A DNA stretch of 64,000 nt, from the NCBI RefSeq assembly GCF_000682735.1, contig NZ_AWFD01000001.1, forward strand, positions 186,001 through 250,000, written 5' to 3'. The first letter of the stretch is position 1; each line of letters opens with the position of its first letter. The notes beneath the pieces were generated by a model. The model had not been told where the DNA came from and made no database searches. It was given only the letters and a program-made list of their open reading frames with translations. Source of the stretch: Hyphomonas sp. CY54-11-8. GTDB lineage: Bacteria; Pseudomonadota; Alphaproteobacteria; Caulobacterales; Hyphomonadaceae. Position numbers and translations under genes: made by a program. This document shows positions 7,717 through 14,631 of the stretch, piece by piece.

Positions 7717-8796
7717 TCAAGCATTTCCAACCAAGCTCCGGATCAACTCAGTATTTATCCGCACCACCCCGTTGTGTTGCAAATCAAAATCCGCACCTGA
7801 CAAGTTCTCAGTTCGGACCAGTTCCAGAAGCTTTCGATCTGCATCCGGCCGCATTGGCTCCATCTGATCAAACACAAAGGCGTGCCGATCGAAGTTGGAA
7901 TTGTCATGCGTTATCCCAACACTCGGATCATACCCATCCGCGATGACTTTGATACGGACCTCACTCTCGAGAAGGGCGTAGGCATAATTCAACATTGCAT
8001 TTACCGGATGTGTTGCGCTCTTATTCCGAACACGGCTCTCCCCCCACTTCAGGGATGATCTTGAAAAGTATCTCTTCCACTCATCCGGTACGGGATAGCG
8101 CTTAGTTGCTTTCCATTTGATGTCGAGGGCGCGCCAGGCAAAGAAGTATCCTTGAGCCACAGTTCCTTCAATTGCACTTAGCTTTGCGATCGTGTCCGGA
8201 GGCGACTGCTTAAGTTCCGCTAATGCGCTCTTTGCCGCTTCGATCGCTTTCTCTCTGGACCGACTTTCAGGAAGCAAGTTCTCTAGATTGTAGAGTGTGC
8301 CGAGGATTTTCTGCTGAATTAGAGGAACAGCGTATTTCACGCGGGCTGGTTCGCTAGCTCGCGTTTTCCTTTGCCATGCAACTTTCTTCGGATCAGCCGC
8401 ATAGCCACTCGCGGAAACAACGAATTGAACCCGACCATCAAACCGTAGCCGGATAAGGTCAATCGATTGCTCTTGCAGCCAGTCTATCGCATCCAGTGTG
8501 ATGTTGCCTTTGCCATCTACGATCACAATGCGAGGCGGCAGATCCAAGCTTCCCTTAAAGAAAGTCGTCTCTGCAGGTTTTGATGGGAAGTGGGTGAGCC
8601 CGTCCTTGATGACCAGGCGACCTTTGTCGACGCGGATAGACAGGCCGTAGCCCGTCAAAATCAGTGGGTTTGATTGGCGCTCGCGGCGTTTGCGTTTTGG
8701 TAGGTTGGAATTGTATTCGGAGTGCCAATACTGGCTTCTGACAGCCCACTCGTCATATGCGTTTTCATCCGAAGCGCTTTGCGTTTGAAGTGTCAT
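7717..8796 (-). CDS. cas1: Stand-alone Cas1-family integrase/endonuclease
   Basis: A 359-residue Cas1 homologue. The N-terminal beta domain has 'LILTGYGLSIRVDKGRLVIKDG' and 'IDWLQEQSIDLIRLRFDGRV'. The catalytic alpha domain has 'LSAIEGTVAQGYFFAW' (E210), 'HPVNAMLNYAYALLESEV', 'GITHDN' (H297) and 'DQMEPMRPDAD' (D310/E313). This keeps the Glu-His-acid metal site of active Cas1. No cas2, effector cas gene or repeat-spacer array is visible in the window. It sits in a minus-strand cluster between an unknown wHTH protein and a HEPN-like protein, in an element that also encodes PolB and HNH. This resembles the casposase context of casposons, without their usual ends. ATG start with a weak GGGA. Confidence 0.88.
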   Translation of the reverse strand: MTLQTQSASDENAYDEWAVRSQYWHSEYNSNLPKRKRRERQSNPLILTGYGLSIRVDKGRLVIKDGLTHFPSKPAETTFFKGSLDLPPRIVIVDGKGNITLDAIDWLQEQSIDLIRLRFDGRVQFVVSASGYAADPKKVAWQRKTRASEPARVKYAVPLIQQKILGTLYNLENLLPESRSREKAIEAAKSALAELKQSPPDTIAKLSAIEGTVAQGYFFAWRALDIKWKATKRYPVPDEWKRYFSRSSLKWGESRVRNKSATHPVNAMLNYAYALLESEVRIKVIADGYDPSVGITHDNSNFDRHAFVFDQMEPMRPDADRKLLELVRTENLSGADFDLQHNGVVRINTELIRSLVGNA

Positions 8797-8816
8797 TTTG
8801 TTCCCGATTTCTGCTG

Positions 8817-9725
8817 CTAGTTTATAGCAGAAATCTCATCAGAATTCGACGTTGGATCGGCAATTGTAATCAACAAACTCAGCATCAGCGGCAGCCAATT
8901 CGGATCGGCAAATGCGCTCATCAGGATAGTTGGAGTTGGCTCTGGGAAAGCTTGAGCAAACGCCCCCAAAATTTCGATCACCTGTTTCAGCTCGCGAAAC
9001 ATTTCGACGGCGCCAAGCAGTTGGGCATCGGTCGCATTCCGAACGCGATTGGCCAACGCCAGATCTGTTTCATCCTCGATGCCAAGCATGCCCGCCATCA
9101 AATTCGGGATAATGTGTAGAGGCAGTTGCGTAGGATCAAACGGCAATCCGCCTGGAATGACCTTATTCAAATGACGTTCGACATCTGTTTGATATTCAGT
9201 CGTCTGTAGTGGATTTTCGCTAGTTCCACCGATTGCAGAATTGATCGCCGCAAACATCAGGTCTTGGGGCAACACAAACCCGGTCTCATTCAGTAACGGA
9301 TCAACTTTGGATGTCAGTCGTCTTTGCGCAGTCGATAAGTTCGCGAATTCTTCTGGGTGGTCACTCGGCACATAGTTTCGAAGACCGTCACGACGCATGC
9401 GCTTGATGGACCGAACTGCCTCAACTTCCAGACTCTCTCTTAATTGCGTAGGATCAATATCGAAGCCTTCAGCAGCCAGACCCAATCGCAATTGATTTGT
9501 GCGCTTAAATCCTCTCGCCTCCATGGCCACTAAAGCGAGGCAGCGTTCGACGCTGTCGTCTGAATAAGACCAATCAGGTGCCACCGCACGCTTCTGACCT
9601 TTGGGCTTAGCGCCGGTCACAAGTTTTTTGCTCACCCAGCTTTCAAGCTTGGCCTCGCTTGGCGGCTCAACGCCATGCTCGGCTGCTTTCACAGCCAGTT
9701 CGTCCAGAAGCTCGGCCTTATTCAC
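8817..9725 (-). CDS. Unknown protein with MerR-like winged-helix N-terminus, next to cas1
   Basis: About 302 residues, not assigned to a known family. 'KLESWVSKKLVTGAKPKGQK' followed by 'WSYSDDSVERCLALVAMEARGFKR' looks like the helix-turn-helix and wing of a MerR-type DNA-binding domain (residues about 20-80). The middle is charged and helical. Residues about 150-290 are hydrophobic-helical ('PNLMAGMLGIEDETDLALANRV') and could form an interaction domain. The frame continues to a TTG at 9755; the GTG at 9725 ('NKAELLDELAVKA') looks the more natural start, but neither has a strong ribosome site. It ends 20 bp before cas1, so it is likely co-transcribed with it and may be a targeting or regulatory partner. 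Confidence 0.55.
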   Translation of the reverse strand: MNKAELLDELAVKAAEHGVEPPSEAKLESWVSKKLVTGAKPKGQKRAVAPDWSYSDDSVERCLALVAMEARGFKRTNQLRLGLAAEGFDIDPTQLRESLEVEAVRSIKRMRRDGLRNYVPSDHPEEFANLSTAQRRLTSKVDPLLNETGFVLPQDLMFAAINSAIGGTSENPLQTTEYQTDVERHLNKVIPGGLPFDPTQLPLHIIPNLMAGMLGIEDETDLALANRVRNATDAQLLGAVEMFRELKQVIEILGAFAQAFPEPTPTILMSAFADPNWLPLMLSLLITIADPTSNSDEISAIN

Positions 9726-9846
9726 AGCGAAACCCAGTTTACAAATCCTACGCAAATTGGATGCAAGTCGCAGACCAAGGCCTCGCTGCGATTGGCTTTC
9801 TGTCTCCTATCCGAATTGGATGAAGAGTCCCCGTCTTAGGAGTCAT

Positions 9847-9879
9847 GCCGGTCTTCAGTTGTTTGAACTGGAGGCCGGC
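9847..9879 (+). promoter_or_regulatory. Hairpin that buries the ribosome-binding site of the HTH gene
   Basis: Arms GCCGGTCTTCAGTT and AACTGGAGGCCGGC pair over 14 positions (two G-U in RNA) around the loop GTTTG. The GGAGG ribosome site (9870-9874) of the gene starting at 9882 lies in the right arm. It could be a translational switch in the leader, or as DNA an operator for the HTH protein it precedes. Confidence 0.6.
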
Positions 9880-9881
9880 CA

Positions 9882-10460
9882 ATGGCCAAGAAGAGAGACT
9901 ACAAGGCCGAATACGCCCGCCGCATTGCGCGCGGAAAGGCCCGTGGTCTGTCCAGGTCGCAGGCTCGCGGGCACCCCCGACAGGGTGAAGTGCCGATCAA
10001 GCCGGCCGCTCTTCGCCCTATAAACGAAGAAAAGATCTCGCAAGCGCTTCAGGCGATGTACGCCGGAACGTCGCTTACGGCAGCGGCGAAGTCAGCTCAT
10101 GTTTCTCCGGACAGGCTAAAGCGTGCACTGGTCGCGAAGAAGCTCGGAATCAAAGAGGGGCGGCGTTGGATTGTGACCGACGCCCGTCCACGCCGCGTAC
10201 AGATCATTGTCGACGCAAAGTCAAAGGCAATCATCGTTCCGACTTTTGCAGACGCAAGCCGCGTCGGAGTTTATCGCAACCGGGTTCGCCGGTTCCTGGA
10301 CACGCACGACCTTACTTATCTTGAAGAGTTCGAGGGTGAGACCGTCACAGACATCAACGGCAAATCCTGGCTGCTTGAGACCGATCCCAACGTGCTGATC
10401 CGGTTCGCGCTCAAAGATGAGCCCGCATTCCACGAAATCTACCAGATCGTTGAACCATAA
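9882..10460 (+). CDS. HTH DNA-binding protein heading the HNH-PolB operon
   Basis: A 192-residue basic protein. The first 35 residues ('YKAEYARRIARGKARGLSRS' and following) are an Arg-rich leader that I recognise from many phage and island proteins. 'MYAGTSLTAAAKSAHVSPDRL' (about residues 58-78) is a helix-turn-helix. The C-terminal half is mixed alpha/beta and unrecognised. It is the first gene of a three-gene plus-strand operon with the HNH protein (17-bp gap) and PolB. Its GGAGG lies in a stable hairpin. It could be an autoregulator, an origin-binding protein or a polymerase accessory factor; none is proven. Confidence 0.6.
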   Translation: MAKKRDYKAEYARRIARGKARGLSRSQARGHPRQGEVPIKPAALRPINEEKISQALQAMYAGTSLTAAAKSAHVSPDRLKRALVAKKLGIKEGRRWIVTDARPRRVQIIVDAKSKAIIVPTFADASRVGVYRNRVRRFLDTHDLTYLEEFEGETVTDINGKSWLLETDPNVLIRFALKDEPAFHEIYQIVEP

Positions 10461-10477
10461 CAGGAAAGGAACATCTT

Positions 10478-10855
10478 ATGGACGATATCATAAACCCCAA
10501 GGAGCTGCGCAAAGAAGCGCACTTCCGACGCCTGAAAAGTCGCAATCCGATTTGCTTAAGATGCGGATACAACACATGTCCTGCTGCGCTTGAATACGCT
10601 CATGTCATACCCCGCAAATTTGGTGTTGGAGATGGAGGTGCGCTGTGTCGCAATTGTCATCGCGAGATCACTGAAGCCGAAGTCGGTCTTGGATTTACTC
10701 CTCAAGCAGAAGATCGGGAGCTTGAACAAGCCGGGCGCTATGTCCTTGCACTGGGTGAGTGGCTCGAGATCATCGCACGTACCCTCAAACACTTCGGCGC
10801 GTCCCTTTTGCAGCGAGTTGAAACCATTCCGGCACAGTCGGAGGGCGAACAATGA
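10478..10855 (+). CDS. HNH-type zinc-binding nuclease-like protein
   Basis: A 125-residue protein with an HNH/zinc-finger core at about residues 27-67: 'CLRCG', then 'LEYAHVIPRKFG', then 'LCRNCHREI'. The two CxxC pairs would hold zinc, the His in 'YAH' would be the general base and the last His the second metal ligand. The C-terminal half is helical. AGGAAAGGA precedes the ATG. Its stop overlaps the polymerase start (ATGA), so the two are translationally coupled. HNH nucleases accompany PolB and Cas1 in casposons. Here the role (nicking, primer generation or processing) is inferred from context only. Confidence 0.7.
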   Translation: MDDIINPKELRKEAHFRRLKSRNPICLRCGYNTCPAALEYAHVIPRKFGVGDGGALCRNCHREITEAEVGLGFTPQAEDRELEQAGRYVLALGEWLEIIARTLKHFGASLLQRVETIPAQSEGEQ

Positions 10856-13563
10856 AACGGTCTCCATTCCGAGCCCCGATCGCCGTGCGTGTTTTTACGA
10901 AGCCGAACGGAAAGCCCCTCGCCCAGAAGAGGGCGGGTGGCTCCGATAATCTGGTATCCGAGTTCCATGTTGTGTTCGACACGGAAACAACTTTGTGCCC
11001 CGCTCAGAAATTGCGGGTCGGTTGCGCCCAAGTGCGTAAGGCAAACCATCTCGTTCGCGAACTCTTGTTCTATGCGGATGACCTGCCGACCTCCGACATC
11101 AATACGGTTCGAGAATATGCTTTCGCGAACGGACTTGATGTTTGTACAGTTGCCGAGTTTCGTACCAAAGTTTTGCTGACCCTTTGTTATGAGGCGCACG
11201 GTACTTTGGTAGGATTTAACCTACCGTTCGATATCTCCCGGATTGCTCTCGACAAAGTCATTGCTCGAGGCAACATGCGCGGCGGCTTCAGCTTTCCCCT
11301 CACACCATGGAAAAGCGATCCGCACATACGTGTGAAGCATCTTAGCTCTTCGGCCTCTTTGATTGATTGGGCGGCTCCCGGCAAACAATACACCGGACGG
11401 GGTATGCGCAATCGCGATCAGAAAGTGCCCGTCAATCGCGGTTCCTTTGTCGATGTGAAAACTCTGGCAAGCGCGATGCTGACGGGACGCTATTCTCTGA
11501 AGACTCTGGCAGAGAAGCTGAACGTTCCGACCCAGAAGCTCGAAACTTCAGAGCATGGCGGCCCAATTACGTTCGAGTATCTCGATTACCTGCGCGCAGA
11601 CGTGCAGACGACTTGGGAATGCTTTGAAGTTCTGGCTGAACGTTATGCGGAATTCGAACTCACCACGCCCATCAGCCGGATTCTCAGCGAAGCTAGCCTT
11701 GGTAAAGCACTACTTGAGAAGATGGGCATTGAGCCTCTTCTGGCGGGTGGCTGGGAAAAAGTAGACGTCTCCGCTTTCGGGCATTTGCTGCCCACATATT
11801 TTGGCGGACGTGCGGAGGTCCGCATTCGACGGCAGGCGGTGGGGGTCATCCATACCGACTTCAAATCCATGTACCCAACTGTGAATGCCCTTCAGGGATT
11901 GCATGAATTCCTGGTGGCAGATGGGTTCGAAACCTACGACGCGACTGATGAGGCAAATGCCTTTTTGAAAGAGCTTTGCCTGGAAGTTCTCCAGAACAAG
12001 GCAACCTGGCGAAACCTGCATGTCATTGTCGAAATCGTACCGGATGGGGACCTGCTGCCGGTGCGGGCACCCTATGCCGGTCCCAGCAAGCCATACACAA
12101 TTGGGCTCAACTACATGAAGGCTGAGTTTTCGTGTTGGTACGCACTCGCTGATTTGGCGGCCTCGAAAATCCTTACGGGTAAAATCCCTCGCATTCGTCG
12201 CGCGATCGGGTTCCGCCCCGGTCCTAAGCAAGTTGGATTGCAGCCCGTCAATCTGATGGGGCGGGAAGACTGCCTGCTGGATCCGAACGCCAGCGATTTG
12301 TTTTCAGCGATCATCAACATGCGCGACAAAGCCAAAGCGGCCAAAGACCCAATTGAGAAACATCTGAAGATCCTCGCGAACTCCACCGGCTATGGTGTCT
12401 ATGCGGAAATCATCCGTGATGATGCGCCGAAGCCGGAGCCACTCACGATCGTTGGGATGGATGGTCAGGAAACTGCGTGTCAGTCAAAAGCCCTTGAAGA
12501 GCCGGGGCGGTACTTTCATCCCCTCCTGGCGACCATGATAACAAGCGGTGCACGATTGATGTTGGCCTGCGCAGAGGCCGTGGCTGAGCGGCAAGGTCTT
12601 GGATGGGCGTTCTGCGATACGGATAGTCTTGCGATTGCCCGCCCCAATGCGATGGACCGGGATGTGTTTGAAGCCTGTGTTCAGAATGTGATTGATTGGT
12701 TTGTGCCTCTCAATCCCTATGAGAAGCCGGGTTCGATCTTGCAGATCGAAGACGTGAACTACGCACCGGACACCAAAGAACATGTCCGTCTGTATTGCTG
12801 GGCCATATCAGCGAAGCGCTATGCACTGTTCAACATCGATGCGGATGGAACCCCAATCATCCGCAAAGCTTCCGCACATGGCTTGGGGCATTTGATGGAG
12901 CCTTACGGCGAAGATGATCCAGCTCCAAATGTACCGCCCCCCATATGTGACCTTCCCAAGGTCGGGGTCAAACGCTGGCAGTATGATCTCTGGTTTCACA
13001 TAATAAAAGCAGCACGTAGTGGGCAACCCAATCAGGTTGGGCTCGACTATCACTCAGCGCTCTCAAAGCCGGCCCTGATGCGATACGGGGCGACGAGTCC
13101 TGCCCTCTTGAGATGGGTGAAGGCTTTCAATGAGGGCAAGCCATTCTCCGAACAGATCAAGCCGTTTGGGTTTATGGTCGCGCCTGTCGCGAAGGGAGCA
13201 TCCGACCTGGAGCCGGAGGCGGAACTGATGAGCAATAGTCCTCGCGGCAGACCGCAGACGTATTTACGTCCGAAGCCGGTTGCGCCGTTCGAGCGTGATC
13301 CTGCCAAAGCTGCCGCTTGTACGTTTGATCGTGAGACCGGAGAGCCGGTTCCGCTTGAGTTGCTGAAAACCTATGCTGAAGTATTGCGACTTTATCATCT
13401 GAGTTCTGAAGACAAATTCGAGAATGGCGGACCGTGGGATACCGGACTGACAGCGCGTCGCTATATCTGCGCAGCCGAAGTCGTATTGATCGGGAAGGAA
13501 GCGAATAAGGTTGGGGATTTTGGCGAGATTGATCCTGAGAGAAAAGCAGTTGCGAAATTTTGA
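10852..13563 (+). CDS. Family B DNA polymerase with 3'-5' exonuclease
   Basis: A 903-residue complete family B polymerase. Proofreading motifs: Exo I 'FDTET' (D43, E45), Exo II 'GFNLPFD' (N123, D127), Exo III 'YLRAD' (Y246, D250). Polymerase motifs: A 'DFKSMYPT' (D336), B 'KILANSTGYG' (K506, Y514), C 'DTDS' (D589, D591) and the DNA-binding 'KRY' (655-657). All catalytic residues are present. About 240 residues after 'KRY' are unrecognised. Whether it is protein-primed, primer-independent (pipolin-like) or uses nicked DNA cannot be told by eye; no terminal-protein or primase gene was recognised. Such enzymes are uncommon in alphaproteobacterial chromosomes, so it probably replicates or repairs this element. 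Confidence 0.9.
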   Translation: MKRSPFRAPIAVRVFTKPNGKPLAQKRAGGSDNLVSEFHVVFDTETTLCPAQKLRVGCAQVRKANHLVRELLFYADDLPTSDINTVREYAFANGLDVCTVAEFRTKVLLTLCYEAHGTLVGFNLPFDISRIALDKVIARGNMRGGFSFPLTPWKSDPHIRVKHLSSSASLIDWAAPGKQYTGRGMRNRDQKVPVNRGSFVDVKTLASAMLTGRYSLKTLAEKLNVPTQKLETSEHGGPITFEYLDYLRADVQTTWECFEVLAERYAEFELTTPISRILSEASLGKALLEKMGIEPLLAGGWEKVDVSAFGHLLPTYFGGRAEVRIRRQAVGVIHTDFKSMYPTVNALQGLHEFLVADGFETYDATDEANAFLKELCLEVLQNKATWRNLHVIVEIVPDGDLLPVRAPYAGPSKPYTIGLNYMKAEFSCWYALADLAASKILTGKIPRIRRAIGFRPGPKQVGLQPVNLMGREDCLLDPNASDLFSAIINMRDKAKAAKDPIEKHLKILANSTGYGVYAEIIRDDAPKPEPLTIVGMDGQETACQSKALEEPGRYFHPLLATMITSGARLMLACAEAVAERQGLGWAFCDTDSLAIARPNAMDRDVFEACVQNVIDWFVPLNPYEKPGSILQIEDVNYAPDTKEHVRLYCWAISAKRYALFNIDADGTPIIRKASAHGLGHLMEPYGEDDPAPNVPPPICDLPKVGVKRWQYDLWFHIIKAARSGQPNQVGLDYHSALSKPALMRYGATSPALLRWVKAFNEGKPFSEQIKPFGFMVAPVAKGASDLEPEAELMSNSPRGRPQTYLRPKPVAPFERDPAKAAACTFDRETGEPVPLELLKTYAEVLRLYHLSSEDKFENGGPWDTGLTARRYICAAEVVLIGKEANKVGDFGEIDPERKAVAKF

Positions 13564-13592
13564 ACCTTCGTACTTCGCTTCAGTGAAAGCTG

Positions 13593-13988
13593 CTAGCTAT
13601 TGGACATAGCTTTGAGTACGCGCGCCATTTGCATCAACTTTTTGCGCGAGCGAGTTCGATTGATCCAGGAGCGACACTCCTCGCGTGCGGCTTCAACTGC
13701 GCCGTTTTTCTTTCTCTTTAATCGCTGCGTATCGTTGAAGAGGTCGTCTACGGTAACGCCTAACGCATCAACAATTTCCACAATCTTGGATGCGCTAACG
13801 CGGCTTTGACCGACTTCGTACTTTTGGACCTGTTGCTGACTGACGCCAATACTGGCCCCAAGTTCGGCGATGGTAAGGCCACGCTCATTTCGTAGGATTC
13901 TAATATTCCGGCCAACTTGCTCGTCGACACTTGTTGGTGCTCGAGAACCGGCGTCCTCTTTTCGACGGCTTTTTTTCATGGCTTCCAT
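13593..13988 (-). CDS. XRE-family transcriptional regulator
   Basis: A 131-residue protein with a cro/cI-type HTH: 'VGRNIRILRNERGLTIAELG' followed by 'IGVSQQQVQKYEVGQSRV' (about residues 25-65), then a basic C-terminal tail. A second ATG lies three codons downstream. Just upstream is a palindrome (14013-14034), a likely self-operator. It is convergent with the polymerase gene, ending 29 bp after it. Probable repressor of element genes; its targets are inferred from position. Confidence 0.82.
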   Translation of the reverse strand: MEAMKKSRRKEDAGSRAPTSVDEQVGRNIRILRNERGLTIAELGASIGVSQQQVQKYEVGQSRVSASKIVEIVDALGVTVDDLFNDTQRLKRKKNGAVEAAREECRSWINRTRSRKKLMQMARVLKAMSNS

Positions 13989-14012
13989 CCGCTTTCTGGA
14001 ACCAAGTTAGCA

Positions 14013-14034
14013 TTATAGTTGAAAACAACTATAA
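14013..14034. promoter_or_regulatory. Palindromic operator upstream of XRE gene
   Basis: TTATAGTTG and CAACTATAA form perfect 9-bp arms around AAAA, 25 bp upstream of the XRE start at 13988. The size and symmetry fit a dimeric cro/cI-type repressor site. Confidence 0.55.
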
Positions 14035-14157
14035 AGAGTTGGTTGCCAGATTTCTGAATGGAAGCCGTCGATAAAGAGTGCGTCTCTTCGCCGGTTGCGA
14101 AGACAGCTACGAATGACTTCGACTAAGAAATGGAAAAGCTTGTCGCCCCGTTGGTGG

Positions 14158-14484
14158 TTATTGCTTCTTAGATCTTAGGTGGTTGGACGCAGCATCCTTG
14201 GCGTCCTCAAGCAACTTCTGCTGATCAATCGGCTCAAGTTGTCGATAAGCTTCAAGCAATTGCTTTTCTTGGATATTTTTGGTGCGGAGATCCGAACTGA
14301 TTAAGTCCAACGGATCACATTCAAACACTTCGGACAACTTCTGCAACCATGGGATTGATAGTCTTCGACGCCCATTTTCTAAGTGGCTTATTTGCTGGTT
14401 GCTCGCACCAACAGCCTCTGCAACTTCGTTCAAAGTCATTCCGCGCGCATTGCGGAACTCTTTAATTCGATTAGCCAGCGTCAA
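14158..14484 (-). CDS. XRE-family transcriptional regulator (second)
   Basis: A 108-residue protein. 'LANRIKEFRNARGMTLNEVA' with 'VGASNQQISHLENGRRRL' is a full cro/cI HTH at the N-terminus. 'WLQKLSEVFECDPLDLIS' is the standard helix that follows it. The C-terminal 40 residues are helical and polar. The gene is divergent from the serine recombinase; 147 bp lie between the two starts, including a palindrome at 14577-14595. It is therefore the best candidate for repressing recombinase expression and keeping the island integrated. Confidence 0.85.
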   Translation of the reverse strand: MTLANRIKEFRNARGMTLNEVAEAVGASNQQISHLENGRRRLSIPWLQKLSEVFECDPLDLISSDLRTKNIQEKQLLEAYRQLEPIDQQKLLEDAKDAASNHLRSKKQ

Positions 14485-14576
14485 TACAAGAGCCCCGCGC
14501 CCTGAAGGTACGATTCTACAAAAGTAAGATTTGATGAGGATGGCAATGAATCAAAGGCATTAGACTCCGAGCGGAT

Positions 14577-14595
14577 TTCCTACTATATGTAGGAA
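14577..14595. promoter_or_regulatory. Palindrome in the recombinase promoter region
   Basis: TTCCTAC and GTAGGAA, perfect 7-bp arms around TATAT, 37 bp ahead of the recombinase ATG. The central A+T segment could be part of a -10 element. A bound repressor would then block recombinase transcription. Confidence 0.5.
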
Positions 14596-14631
14596 CTCTG
14601 TTTAGTTTGCTGTCGGCGTTCGAGAAGTGCG

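Noticed and set aside
7067-9882. CRISPR array beside cas1
   Set aside because: No regularly spaced direct repeats of 20-40 bp were seen in the intergenic regions or elsewhere in the window.
7067-14157. Casposon terminal inverted repeats around the Cas1-PolB block
   Set aside because: By eye no matching long inverted repeats with flanking target duplications were found. The only clear ends are the att sites at 3225 and 18109.
14530-14555. TTTGAT/ATCAAA dyad near the recombinase gene
   Set aside because: Six-base arms with a 14-bp gap are too weak to call an operator.
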